From the NCBI GenBank assembly GCA_025331445.1, contig JAIWNE010000086.1:62001-126000 (forward strand): a DNA stretch of 64,000 nucleotides, written 5' to 3'. The translations under genes were made by a program, and so were the position numbers. The DNA comes from Blakeslea trispora. Its lineage: Eukaryota > Mucoromycota > Mucoromycetes > Mucorales > Choanephoraceae. The notes beneath the pieces are model-generated. The model was not told where the DNA came from and made no database searches. It saw only the letters and a list, made by a program, of their open reading frames with translations. Of the stretch, positions 31,665 to 44,154 are shown one piece after another; position 1 is the first letter of the stretch, and each line of letters starts with the position of its first letter.

Positions 31665-31942
31665 TATTAATATCATCTTCGTTATCATATGACATCTTGT
31701 AGCTGCTGTGAGTCTAGGCATTCCGTTTTTAATCTTACAATAATAGCTGTGACATTTGGTTGTCAGGCTAGACACTCAACTCTATAGCTCTGTTACAAGT
31801 GACTTTGTAATACGTCTCTTTATTTGGTAGTGTTGTAAGGGTATATTTCTGCCTTGCAGCTTTAGGGCGCTTGTCGGGAATACAATATCCGAGAGTGGTT
31901 GTATATGGACTCCAACCACTCAACAATTTAAAATAATTGTAA

Positions 31943-33136
31943 CAAATTGGTGGCCACAAGTACCACTACAAACTTGTATAAAGTTGTGAGAATTTAAGAA
32001 GAATAAAATATCAAGCCTTTTTGTCCTCTTACGTTTTAAAAGTGTTATAAATCCTATAGTCGTTGGATTTGAACATAATAGTCAAGAAAAGATACGGATC
32101 GAAAAGTTTATAAAGTCAATAGGTAATTCAGATCCCGTTACAACAGTAGTTTATGATCTGAGTCTGAAAGCTGCGACTTTCAGTAGGTGTAATATTTTTG
32201 GGGGATATTTATAACGATGGCGAGGAAATAAAGGACACTATGTGCGATTTAAATAACTTTGATTCGTGTTTTCGAGGTAAAGTTATAAAGAGCAATTTTA
32301 TTTACGCTTCGTAAAGAGCACAATGATGGTTCAAAGGCTTTGCTAGAATAGGAGTGTTCAGAATTTCAGTTATAATATCAATCTAATACGTTGAAATAAG
32401 CTTAGGTACGTAGAATCGTGGTAAACTTATAGATTTAGACAATAAAGAGATCGTTTAAGAACCAAAAACAGTTTAGAGATACACAATATTTATTTGATAG
32501 AAAAGGTACGGTTTCCTTGGACTTTTGTTAAACAATATATTAAATTGAAGAGTCTGATTAATAACACTGAGTGAAGATATAACAAGTTAATCGTAAGAGT
32601 GGTAGTATTATCAAAAGATATTATTAATTATAAGATGTGAGAACTAGTAAATTCTGGCAGACAAATACAAGTTCTTTTTAAAAGCAGAAGAAAAATTAAG
32701 AAAGAAATAACTGTTGTTTATTCAAAGGATTTCAATAAGATATTTATAGGCGAGAAATAGGAGTCACGGTTACATAGGTTATAATTTTTCCATTTCTGGC
32801 ATACCCCACCTAATTTGGGTATCGAAGTTGTGGATTGAATATATTAGTTATATCTACCTGTATAACATAGAACGCGTTCACTTCTTTTTCTCTTCTTTTT
32901 TTCCTTCGGGATCATTATTTTATAACAGGAGAATTAGAAAAGGTGAAGTATCTAGATGAATTATTAGTATATTCAAAATTAATATCAATAAAGTTATTAT
33001 CTTTCTACAATATCTTGAAAATTATAACCTATTCCCAAGAAGAAGTCATAAATTAAGACTGCCAAACCTCTCATTGTTTTTCCAATTGAAGCTGTCCAAG
33101 AAAGAGCGATACAAAAATTCCTCTAGTTTATTGCAA
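31943..33136 (+). other. Gypsy leader with primer-binding site
   Basis: Immediately after the LTR, AATTGGTGGCCACAAGTACC provides a TGG-starting sequence suitable for pairing with a tRNA 3' end. The following 1.1 kb has no ORF worth reporting and is the untranslated leader before gag. It is unusually long for a gypsy leader. Confidence 0.5.
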
Positions 33137-33829
33137 ATGACGGATAATCAAGTAATGCTGGCGAATGTTGTGATAAAGATCCCGGACTTCAAGAGAAATA
33201 TGGACCCCTCAAGATGGTTAAGAATTTATGAATCCAATATGGACGTAACTGGCGTACCTGATGAAAATAAATTGAAGCTTATTCCTGGGTGTATTAAATC
33301 TAACTCTCATCTGGATTGGTTTTATGATCATACTTTTAAGGACTGGAAAGAATTCAAGACAAGGTTCACAAAAAGGTTTCAAAAATCTAGTGTCAAAATT
33401 AACAATGTGCATTCTTCTTTTTTGGGTATAAAGAAGAAGCCTACGGAGACTATGCGCCAATATCTTGACAAATTTGATCGTTTAGTTGGTACTTACAATA
33501 GCCAGAGAAAGATCAAGGATGATTGGAACGCGATATCTGGTACTGTACTGGGAGATACGTTACTTAACGATATCAAGCCGGTAGCCCTTCGTATGTTGGT
33601 TCGACAACATTTGCCGAAAACTCTGACTGATGCCCAGTTAACGGCTATCAAGGAATGTGATGAAGAAGATGGAAATGGCAGTGAAACAGAAGACATGGTC
33701 TCAAATAGTGAATCTGAAGAAGAAAGCGAAGAAGAACTTGTTTTCAAAAAGAAAACAAGAAAAATCAAAGAAACCCCCAAAAAATGGCTGACAAGAAAAC
33801 AGAAAAAGAAAAATCTTCTGGTATCATAG
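33137..33829 (+). CDS. gag: Gypsy Gag, N-terminal (capsid) ORF
   Basis: 230 residues from ATG 33137, the first Met of the conserved block (MTDNQVMLANVVIKIPDFK). The sequence has the retrotransposon Gag pattern: DPSRWLRIYES, LDWFYDHTFKDWKEFKTRF and TMRQYLDKFDRL, followed by an acidic region (SETEDMVSNSESEEESEEE) and a Lys-rich end. It forms the capsid-like shell and packages RNA. The stop at 33829 overlaps a second frame that holds the zinc knuckle. Upstream ORF extension to 33074 lacks ATG. Confidence 0.75.
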   Translation: MTDNQVMLANVVIKIPDFKRNMDPSRWLRIYESNMDVTGVPDENKLKLIPGCIKSNSHLDWFYDHTFKDWKEFKTRFTKRFQKSSVKINNVHSSFLGIKKKPTETMRQYLDKFDRLVGTYNSQRKIKDDWNAISGTVLGDTLLNDIKPVALRMLVRQHLPKTLTDAQLTAIKECDEEDGNGSETEDMVSNSESEEESEEELVFKKKTRKIKETPKKWLTRKQKKKNLLVS

Positions 33830-34572
33830 ACAAGAGGATGATAGAAGACCTCACTAAAAGTTTTCAAAATTCTACTCTCCTAGTCAACAGTGGCGGATTA
33901 GGGCAAGTTGATCAGAGAAGACAAATAAACCGACAACCAAATGGCCCTCAATATTACAATTGCCAAGATTTTGGACATACGGCTAATGAATGCTCTCGTG
34001 AATGTATAATCTGTCGAGGTAGTAAAGGCGCTCATTCGTTCTGGAGATGTCCATATTACATTGACCGTAAAAGGGATAAAGATTCCTACTTGGTGATGAA
34101 AGCCAACAATGCTTTTAATGATAAAGACCACGTTGAATCTTATGCTGCCGATAAGCGTATGAGGAGTGATGAAAGTGAACGGGATATGCGAGTATCTCGT
34201 TGTGGAAAGAAAACCAAAGTTCATGATACGATACCCGAAACTACCATGAATCAAAGGAAAGAAATGCAAAAGAAAAGAAATGTTGCTATTACTGAAGATG
34301 CAACTATGAAGGATGCTAATAAAGTAGACGGTACGAAGGCAGTGGCTACACGCGGGAAATCAAGAAAACCAGTGACTTTACCTAGACCTACCCTTCAAGC
34401 TAATGTGCCTGAACCCGTCACCGCTGAAAGTATTTTTAAAGCTAAAGTATTCAATGTATCCTTAGAGCAATTGCTACCCTTGAAAGGCTTAGGATCCGAG
34501 TTATTCCAGAAGACCCGACGTATAAGACAATCAAAAAATAAAACGGACCCATCGGTTCTTAGCAAAATAGAG
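33784..34572 (+). pseudogene. Gypsy Gag nucleocapsid part in the -1 frame, 3' truncated
   Basis: This frame overlaps the capsid ORF by 46 nt and carries a zinc knuckle (NCQDFGHTANEC) with a second Cys/His group (CIICRGSKGAHSFWRCPYY). It continues through basic and Pro-rich linker to NVSLEQLLPLKG and is cut off at 34572, where a CACTAC sequence starts. Protease and polymerase regions are missing. The frame change lies at a CCCCCAAAAAATGG run (33775-33788), which could be a simple indel or a programmed -1 slip. The related element at 49719 also separates capsid and knuckle. Confidence 0.65.
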
Positions 34573-34720
34573 CACTACGGCTCAAGCGGGTGTGCTGATG
34601 GCCCAAAATTTGGGCCCTACAGCTTAATCGGTCTACTAAGAAATCGAATGGGCTAAAATTCGTTTGGCCCAATTTTGGTAGATAGGCCCATTTTTTGACT
34701 GCTTAAATACATTGGTATAC
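34573..34720 (+). repeat. Possible CACTA/Plavaka-type left terminus
   Basis: Gypsy gag similarity stops at 34572, and the next bases are CACTACGGCTC. The following 120 nt hold repeated GGCCCAAAATT / AATTTGGGCC / TTGGCCCAATTTTGG words in both orientations, as in CACTA subterminal arrays. A candidate right end is TTTTCCTGTAGTG at 42440, which would enclose the transposase at 37020 and accessory gene at 41113 (7.87 kb), but the flanking triplets differ (GAG, TGC) and the right side lacks the words. Confidence 0.4.
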
Positions 34721-37019
34721 CGCTATAAAGGCTAATAATAATCGTTTATATAATTGAAGTGGGGCTTCAGCAACAAATGAAAATGCAAACATTAAAGAGG
34801 TTTAAATGATTAGGTTTTATGTGGATAGATAATAAACAGACTAATGGTTGGTCAGTATTTCTTTAAGTAAACTTGAATACTACTGGATCATCTAGTATTA
34901 CAGGCCAATGTTGTTCGTTACATTGCGTCTTTTTTATAATTGTAGGCAAATCAGGCTTTTTTAATTTTATTAATTTGAATCAAATAAATGCTATATATGG
35001 GTTCTCCTTTAAGCTAATTTGTAGCTCAGATGTCTTTTTTTTATAATAGGGATGCTGCATTGGGTATATCCAGATAGATTGGCATGCTTGGCTTTGATAT
35101 AGGTACCTTTTGGGATCATAAGAAGCAGTGTAGAAAGCAAAAATGAATTAATTTCCATGATTAGAGCCTTCAGTAAGCACTTTAATTGCTTTGCAGTAGC
35201 TGCGCTTGAAAAAAAATACAGCCTTTACCGAGATTATTTTTTTCGTGATTATTTCTTTTTCTTGACAGCCATCTTGAAGCAACATGCAATGTCATGAGCA
35301 ACACCAACTGAGAGATCACTCGTCGCCAGTATACACAAGAGTCAGAAACAATAGAGGAAGAAAGTAAATAGCATAGCAAGTCTAAAAAACACAAAAAAAA
35401 ATAAAGATGAGACGCGATCCTTTACACATGTACTTTGTCATGAGCACGTTGTGTCCTTTTGTTGCGATTAGGTACCTCATGAGTCCAGCCAGCGCTGAGA
35501 GAAACAGTCAGAAGTGAACAGTTGATAAAAAGAAGTTCACTTGGTAAGATAGCAGAGTAAAAATAGTCTGGAAGCGGTATTTCGCTTGTCACGAAAGAGA
35601 TTCAAACAGATGAGGCAACCTCATCTCGAATGGAGCACACATGTAAGCATGAGCAACGACAGGAAGACACAAAAAGAAGAAAATTATAAGCAGCAAAATT
35701 TGTAGAAATCCAAGTTCAATCGAAAAGATATTCGGCAACCTTCAAAAGCACAGACCTCAGTAGTGGAAGAAGGATAGGCGGATAAAGAGCATTTCTTAAA
35801 GATGAGATAGAGAGATGGCGACATGGGAAGAGACCCGGTACTTAAACAACAATATATCAGAGAGGAAAAGTTCTTGAAGCTTGGATAATGATCAGTGATA
35901 ATGACGGAACAGGCAGACCAAATGAGCACACAAGAAAGAAGACAGACATGAACAGATCAGATATAGGATGGAAATACAATAAGCAGATGAATATCTGGTT
36001 ACGAAGAGGTTTCATGTCGATGACTACGAATAGAGAAAATTAGTGAATGCAAAGTGCACAATAGCATTTGAACAGATAACTAAGGAAATCGAAGGAATTC
36101 GGGCAAGAAATATCTGAGCAGAGGCATCGATCCTGATAGGCAGCATAGATAGACATGGTATTCAGATTTCAGTCAAAGAATTATAAGTTTGAGCAACATG
36201 GTATAAAGCAGACAGCATGGATAAAAAAGTCATGGATGAGGCGGTAAAAAATAGCACAGAAGAGGGTGAGATGAATAAGGGATTGTCTACTAGAATCCAT
36301 GATAAGTGGTTGTATGAGTGTATATAAAGTTGAAGACAAGCAAATGCATACTAATGAGAAGATCGAAGCTGCAAATAAACGAGAAGAGAAGCGTAGTCGA
36401 GGTGTTAGGATGTTGCTATGATAAGGTGATATACATGAAGCTAGTGTGAAATAAAAGAGTCAGTAATGTTGATGGATTATATAAATTTTTTAAGAAAAAT
36501 AAAAGTGCTTACCGTTTGTTGTGCATATAATGAAAAAAAGAAAGAAAAAAGAAAATGGGGGATTGAAAAAAATGGTCAGTATATATGAAAAATATGACAG
36601 TGATGGGAAGAAAGTATGATTTCATCAACAGATTCAAGCTAAAATTATACTCAAAAGGAAAATGTCTTGGATTTGCATATTATATGCTTTACCAAAATAA
36701 AGAGAGAGAGAGAAAGCAAGAGAGAGGATTGGCTAAAGTAAGCAAAAAGAGATATGACTGCTATTTGGCGTTTTGAAATGGCGTCATCTGTGGTGCTATA
36801 AATTAGAAAGACTATTCCAGAGAAAGACAAACTGCTTCTTCCCTTTAGTATTTTCTATAGTTTTCATTCTGTACTCCAAACATTAAGATGGTTTAAGCTA
36901 AGATAGTTTAAGAAATACTTGAAACGAATATATTAATTAGTGATTTATTATATGTAAAATCAGTAAATGAATGATGAAAAATATGTACACGAGTATGAAC
37001 GACGAGAAGAGTGAGGTAT
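34721..37019. other. 2.3 kb with no recognisable gene
   Basis: No ORF here has family resemblance. Purine-rich stretches (about 36535-36560 and GAGAGAGAGAAAG at about 36702) are present. If the surrounding element call is right this is the left internal region of a Plavaka/CACTA element. Confidence 0.35.
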
Positions 37020-40000
37020 TTACAAAATGGTATGGCCGCGCAAGCGATTGTTTAGTTTTTGATAGTATTTGGCATCTAACCATATTACTTTGTAGTGGTG
37101 AATATCGTCGTCATACCTTACGAGACCTACAGTAGTGAGAATGTCCTTCACTTCACATACCATATAAGGACCGCTATTGCTTTCATCATCGTAATCAGCT
37201 TTGATAATTCCGTAATCATCCATATCAGTGTTAAGAATTACGGACAACAGGGCGAGAAAACGTACATTACCACTAAACTTATGCTCAAAGAAGAGCACAA
37301 CCTCACCTAAATACCAGAATTTTTGTTGTCTGCCAATGACAATAAATGTTAGCAATTTGAAAAGTTAAGAAGAATATGGCAAGTACCTGGTGTTATGCTT
37401 TGCTTCATACAAGACAAGATGATTTGCTCGACGAATCTGTGTTTGGTATTGTCGGTACCATCTTGACTGAAAGACAAAGCTGTTGTGCAACATTCGAGCT
37501 GCCAGCATTATCTTCTCTCCATAGCTGACAGTACTCGATAGTCTTAATCGAGTATAAAATCTCTGCAACGCATCAACACACATGGAGGCAGGTACATCAA
37601 CAACAAAATCTTCACGATTAAGAGATGCATTTAAAATTTTTTCCCATAGTTGAGGCCATCTATCCGGTTGAGTAGGATGGTCATGGTAATCAATTCGAAT
37701 GTCTGCTTCAGCGGAGCTGATTTGGTCGAAAGCTCCAGTAACATCGGTTTGATTAGAAAAATTGAATCTTGTGTGAATGTTACTGATTTCTTTGCTAGGT
37801 TTGGACATTGAGAATACTTTGTTGCTGTATAGTTTGATGGTTCTTTCAAGAAATTTATAAGAATAGTATCGAAGGGGTCCGTGTTGTCTGATGAGATCGG
37901 CTACATGATAAACGGTAAAGTGACAATTCATTGTCCAAACTCGCATGCTCAATTGGTCTTCTGCTACGCTTTGTTGAAGAAAGTCAGCCTATTTTTTGAA
38001 GGATCTATTCAAGCGATATTAGAATCGAATACAATTGGCAGAATGAAAATAAAAAAGTACCTTTCCATATACTGTAGCTCTTCAACGCTGATACATCTTT
38101 GCAAACTTATAGAACATGCATTCACTAGATGCATCAATGCATTTCATGTCTGAACGCTTCTCATGTAAGGTACAATCACAGTTAGGACAACATGCAACAA
38201 AATATGCTGCCAATCAACAGCCTTGTAGAAACTTGCCCGGTGATCAAAAGTGAAATCAAACATGGAAAGAGTTGTCTTTTTACTTTGATTGATCCATTGA
38301 CCAAGTTTATCACCAAAGGTTCTCAATCTGAAGCCTTCTATAGTGTCAAACGCATAACTGGACATATTTGCGGGCATGAACTTGTTTCGGGTTGGCTGTT
38401 CTAAATGATTGAAAACATAATGACCTATTCCATGACCTAACATATGCAACTCATCGCCAAAAAGGAAAATGGCCCAAGAAAGTTGGCAAACTAGTAATGA
38501 GATCAGATACACCACGTATTCCATGTTCCTTTGAGAAGTGTTAGTAAACAAGTTATATAAATGTGGTGCGAAATGCCTTACAATGTCTCCTTCAATCAAG
38601 CTTTCAGCAGTACGATCATCGCCAACACCAGAGAGATACTTTCCATGTGTGATGTTTTGACGATAACTATCTACTCTCACATCACAGATTCGACAACCGT
38701 ATGTACCTGTATGGCCACCAAAATGCATGATTTCAGCAATACCTGGTATGTCGCCGGTAAAACCAATTATTGCAACCTTACTATTAAACTTTTCGACACC
38801 ATCACGCTTAATAATCAGACCACGACGATACAACTGATTAACCTCGGCTATTAATGGTTGCAAAAAAGAGACAAGCATCTTGGGCTTTCCTGGACAGATG
38901 GCTATTTGAATCATGGTTTTTTCTTTTGTTCTACAAAGTTCAAAGCAAAGTAAGTTAATATGTTCGATGAGGGTAAACATGAATCAATTTTTGTACCTAT
39001 ACTCAGGATGAATGTTTAGAATTAGGCAGTTAATCATGACTTGGTGTGCTTTCTGTACATGCTTTGGCTGATAGCCGTCAACGAAAATTAACAAACAAAT
39101 AGTATTGTCCTCTAAAACTCCTTCATTCAATAAACGTTGGTAGGCGGCACCTGAAAAGACATCTCGATACCGGTTGTTTGATGCTGATTGATGAAAGAAA
39201 TGATTGCGGTAGTCAAGCATATCGCTTCGTTTTGGGTCTGCAAAGAATTCCGTCAGAGCAGTAGCGATTGAAGTGTAGGCCATTGTGCTTTCAGAGTTCA
39301 AAGTGGGCAGAGGCATATTTGGATCGCGTTCAGTGTTATCTCTGGCCTCTTCCACTTGAGTAATGTTGCTGTAACGAGGACGCTGACATGGTTCGTATTG
39401 ACAAGTCAAAATATCCGGACTGTCAAGATGGAACATGTAACACCCATTTTCACAGATGTCATGTTTGACGATTGTGGTCGAGTTGTTATAGATGAAATGA
39501 AGGTAAGTGTCAGGTGATTTAAACAAATTCTCATTTAAAAAATCTTCTACATATACAAAGTCATCAGCTTGAAAATAATTACATTACAATTGAATAAAAA
39601 GTACCATCTAAACGCATTGGCATGATTTCTTTGTTAAGGTACTTGACAATCTCTCTTTGACCTTGACTAGAGACATTAAATTTGTCTAGTAAATGCATGA
39701 AACCCATTGCTTTTACATCAAATTGACTGATGTTGCAGCTGTCAATACACTCTTTAACAATTGTTTCATCATCTAAAGAACATGTTTCACTTACATTTTT
39801 TTGCATTGTTTGTGTGATGTATAAGTTACTTGATGGCTCTTCTTTGTCACTGGAAGATTGCTCTACAACTGGATCGTTATTGCTGTCTAACATCTCCATG
39901 TCTTCGATTACAAAATCAGCCGGATTAACTTGCTGACATTGAGCAGCATCGTATGCTCTTTCAGCAGCTCTTCGAACACATTTGGACTTTCTTTTGTGGG

Positions 40001-40055
40001 CATTGAATTTGGCGATGCTAATGAAAGTAGCAGAACAGGTAGGACAGTGAGCCAT
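37020..40055 (-). pseudogene. Plavaka/Tnp2-like (CMC superfamily) transposase
   Basis: Five exons on the minus strand: 40055-39605, 39546-38997, 38930-38061, 38004-37387 and 37329-37020, with introns of 56-66 nt in phase. The N-terminus has a zinc finger (CPTCSATFISIAKFNAHKR). Exon 2 has an acidic/aromatic block ending CLLIFVDGYQPK. Exon 3 carries the Tnp2/Plavaka core: GDIPGIAEIMHFGGH, then YGCRICDVR, then LGHGIGHYVFNHLEQ. Exon 5 has GEVVLFFEH...RFLALLSVI. Two in-frame stops were found, TGA at 38146-38144 and TAG at 37991-37989; both can be explained by loss of Trp. Otherwise the gene is complete, at about 930 codons. Confidence 0.75.
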
Positions 40056-41112
40056 TTTCTAAAAAGGTGTGATGTGATGTGTGATTATAATGAATTTAGA
40101 AATAAAAACTGGTCGGTGATTGCAAGAACCTCTCTATATATATAACAGAGTCATAAAGAGCATATTCTTTCATACTTCCAAAAAAGGAGGTAAATAAAAA
40201 GTTTAAAATCTAATAGTTGCCAAATTAACTTTCAACATGCAACTATTAATAAATTGTACTTTTATGAGTGATGCATTTCAACAAGGCTAATAATAACTAA
40301 AAGCGGTCTACAATAAAAGTCTTTTTTAATTCTCTTTTATTTAAAATAAACTCTTGGTTTCTTTTATAGATACTCCCTTTTTTGGTTGCCCTTAAAATTA
40401 TATATCCTAAAATGTAGCGCGCTCAGATTGTTTCAGTAGCTTAGCAAACAATGAATTCAATAAGCTTGATTTCATAAATCGAACTTACCGTTTGGTGAAA
40501 AGGGTGATCAATTATCTACACTGAAATCGAATTAACTAAGCTTTTATTACTAGCACTCTATGTCATTCAAAATTTGATGACTTTTTTGCTTTTTACCACT
40601 TTTGATTTTAATGTACTATTTATGTTATCATAAGCAGATTACTCTAATGTTCTTTAAGCAAAAGTATTGTCAACATTATATTATCATCTAATAAGATGCA
40701 AAATTGTTATGTTCATTCAAATGTTACAAATCTCATGTATTCAAATGGTTCAAGTTGCAACAAATTTGAGTTACTAATGTGTTAGATTAAGTGAGTATGT
40801 AAATTGCATATCCTACATAAGTTCATTGCTTGAACTTCTATTTATAAATGGATCTCTATAAGGAGCCAAGCAATACTATATATTTAGAAAGTTAAAGAAT
40901 TTTATGTATATTGAAGTTAATAATTTAACGAAACTTTTTCGGCATGCAGTATTGTTATTCATTTTAAAATAGAAAATCATGTTAAAATAGCTTTTCTTAA
41001 ATTTGAATGATTTCGTATACATTTCTCAACTTCCATCAAACTTATTCTCTGATCAATACCACTGCCATTCCAAAATCCCATAGTCGAGAGCATTTACGAT
41101 TGTTGTGTTCAA
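40056..41112. other. Divergent promoter region between transposase and accessory gene
   Basis: AT-rich, no ORF of note. Transcription units point away from each other on both sides. A TATATATATAAC stretch lies at about 40135-40146, about 80 nt upstream of the transposase start. Confidence 0.4.
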
Positions 41113-41917
41113 ATGGAAAGAAAGATCGGTAATTTAGAGACACAAATGACTTTTATGAGTGAGCGAATCAACTCTTTAACAAATGTAGTAATGGAGATGA
41201 GCAACACATTGAAACGCATCAAATCAAGTAAGTAATACATTGAATTTGCTTTCTAATAAACAACTTACATCTCACTGAAAACAGCTTCAAACTTGCAAGG
41301 CTCAACATCATCCGCAGAAAATTTTAGCCACATGCTTGAAATAATTGAAAAGCCCACAAAGAGCTTTCTCAATTGTCAGCAATCAAACTACACACAAGAA
41401 CAAGTCAGATACTTTTTAAATCTTTGGCTACGTTATGAGAGTACTTTAAACCAAGACGACGATGCTGACACTCGTCTACTAAAAAGAATGAGATTCAATA
41501 CTTACTATCAAGACCTTTGTACAATAGGCTAAGTCGCAATAGATAGAGAGAAGCTAAGAATGAAACAAAGCAATTACAGTTGGGAAGAAAAGTCTTTCAA
41601 ATCATTAGAGCTTGACTATCGAAAAAGCATGATTGACAATTTTTAACGAACAACAATCGATCTGCATTATTCCGTTGATCGTTGCAAAGACCAATGGCTT
41701 GCCGAAACTTTGTTAGCCTATATGTATCGCAACCGTCAAAGCAAAAGAAAGTCAAGGGTAACAATTTTCAATGTATAGATTAAATGTATGCCTGCTTGCA
41801 TACACTCATACTTATCATTGTTAGAAAACCGCTTCAGAACATGAATTTCCTGAGTCGGATACTTCTCAATCTGTATCGTATGAGCAAATGTCAATTGCTT
41901 CACAAAGCCAATCGTAA
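41113..41917 (+). pseudogene. Coiled-coil accessory gene of the Plavaka-like element
   Basis: Exons 41113-41227, 41285-41757 and 41825-41917 join in phase with introns of 57 and 67 nt. Exon 1 encodes a coiled coil (MERKIGNLETQMTFMSERIN). Exon 2 includes YTQEQVRYFLNLWLRYES and a later CKDQWLAETLLAYMYRNRQ basic segment, and exon 3 a Ser/Glu-rich tail. Two TAA stops (41530-41532 and 41644-41646) interrupt exon 2 in frame. The plan (coiled coil, aromatic/basic middle, charged end) resembles the intact CACTA accessory gene at 15810-16961, but the sequences are not obviously homologous. Confidence 0.55.
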
Positions 41918-44154
41918 GCATTTACTAAAAAGCCCAATTAATTGAATCTAATAGAACCTTTGTTTTTCAGACAATTAGATTTGCTAAAATAAATTCTGTT
42001 TTTCTTATGTTTCCAAAATCAAAGTACCTTTTTCACTCCTTAACATGAGAATCTGTATTCTTTCTAGTTTTTAACTTTTGAAGTCTGTATTGCGTAACAA
42101 ATATGTGTCAAGCATGATTTCATTTAACGTTTCTTTCATTGTTCATGAAATAACTACAACACTCTTATATCAGAGTTTATAGAACAGTATGTTCGCTTTC
42201 TCCTAATTTATATACAAAGGTCGTTCACTTTTGGTATTATTTTCTTTAGTGACAACCTATTTCAGAATTTCTATATTTTAAGTATAAGGATGTGCACTCG
42301 ATTAGACTATTTCTTTAGAAATCGACTAATAAAAATTGAGAGCTTTCAAATTACTTTTAAATACCGTCTCTAACGCTTGGCCTACCTGCCCTGAATGTTT
42401 TTTTTTCTTCTCTTTTTTTCGAGATCGTTTTCCTGTAGTGTGCTCATGTAAGTTCAACATGTACACCTGTAGAGCAGATGAGTACCAAGAAAGTTAATCT
42501 GGATTTATAGAAATCACCTGCTTGTGTTGGAGCATCACCCTATTTATGTCTCTCTCTTTTTTTCATTTTTACAGTTGTCAATGATCATGCATTCGAAATA
42601 AAGACGTATCTTTTTCTTCGGTTCTCAAAATACAGTTAGTATTTGCTTTGCTTTTTTTTTCATTGACATACCGTTACAACAAACAGCATATCTTTCTAGG
42701 GGTCGGTATTTAACACAAATGGTTTCGTAAAGGCTGCGCCTTTTCTGATTGCTACAACATATTTATCAGCGCCCTTTATCAAACGTAAACGTATGAGAAA
42801 AAGGAACGATGATTATAACTTTTGAACGCCTGGAATTATATCTTTTGATAGGTTTTCGATAAAAGAACATTTAGAATTGGAAATCAATCGCGCAGAAGAA
42901 AAACAGATTATAATCTACTGCACCAACTTGAGAATATTCAAGAGATCTATGCAAAGGATTTTCATCACATCTCGACAAATCAGCATGTATATGGGTGCGT
43001 TCTCTTGAGTCAAAATATTTGTCACGGTTTATTTTAACGATACATTATTTCTTAGATGTAACATACAATTGCCTGCCTACGTCTACAAGGTTTGCTTCAA
43101 TACTATTTAAAGAGGATGTTTATTAAAATATCTCCCAAAATATTAGTAGGCGCCTTATTGTATAAGCTTTTGTCTTATAAGGAATGTCTGACAGAAGGAT
43201 TCTTTTGAAGGATGTACAAGATGATGGATTGGAAAGCTTGTTTATGTTAAATGAATAAAGGCTATCAACAATGTTAAATGCTATTGATTAATGATTAATT
43301 ATCGGTTTTTTGGTATACTGATGACATTCAAGGGTATACGGGGCGAAGCAATGGAGCAAGATAGTCTTTAAGCCGCCTTAAGTTTGTTTATGATAATATT
43401 AAATGTGGTAGAAACTCTCATCAGCTTCTTTTTATACTACACCTTATTGTTGAGAACGTTTGGAGAAAGAAATCTAAAGCAATACAGATATCAGCTACAA
43501 GGTGGAAGGCTTAAAAGTTGACAAACCCTTTTTAAATGGCTCTTTTTATTCACTAACGGGTATCGTTCATCAAAAGAAGTGTATTTTAACAATGTTAATG
43601 GCTAAATATTTAATCGCAGTCTTTTAAGTGCACGATTACTCTTTACGGTTCTACTAAAAAGGCATTTGGTTTCATGGTTAAAAGGGAACTATTTTTTAAA
43701 ACTGCCCAATTTGTTTCTAAATGATCCTTATTTGCTATGTGTTGACATTCATCTTTGATGTCTAAAAACTACAATACCTAATTTAGACTATCAAACATTC
43801 GTTACATATTTGGAGACAATCTTTAGCTGAGATAAAACATCTATCTCTTTCATCATTTAATACTTTTTAATTCTTTCCTTTTATTTTGTTCCACTTTCGC
43901 TGTTTTTTGTGATTTTTATAACCGTCTTATATACACTTCTCTGTAAAGCGACCACCCAATTCCAGCCGTTATAATTATTCATTTAAAACAACTTTAACTA
44001 CTTATAAGCGCGACTAAAGACAGACTACTATGAACGATGTACGTTTATATTTCCTGGTACTTTTTAAATGTTTATCCGGTTTTGTGGCTAAGTTCTGGTA
44101 ATTGTTGTATCGAACGATGTATCGAACAACACAATAGTTGACATGTAACCTCTG
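41918..44154. other. 2.2 kb with no recognisable gene
   Basis: No ORF of interest on either strand. CTGTAGTG at 42433-42440 is the only candidate element end. The rest is AT-rich and unassigned. Confidence 0.35.

Larger units (their letters stand above)
29725..31942 (+). mobile_element. Gypsy 5' LTR, split by a Tc1 element
   Basis: The LTR starts TGTTGTATAAG and ends AATTGTAACA (TG...CA). It is about 595 bp without the insert (29725-30038 plus 31665-31942). It includes a TATTTATAG-type box and is followed by a primer-binding-like TGGTGGCCACAAG. A second copy lies inverted at 44155-44654. The empty site in that copy (GAGATATTAATATC) confirms the TA insertion of the Tc1 element. Confidence 0.8.
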
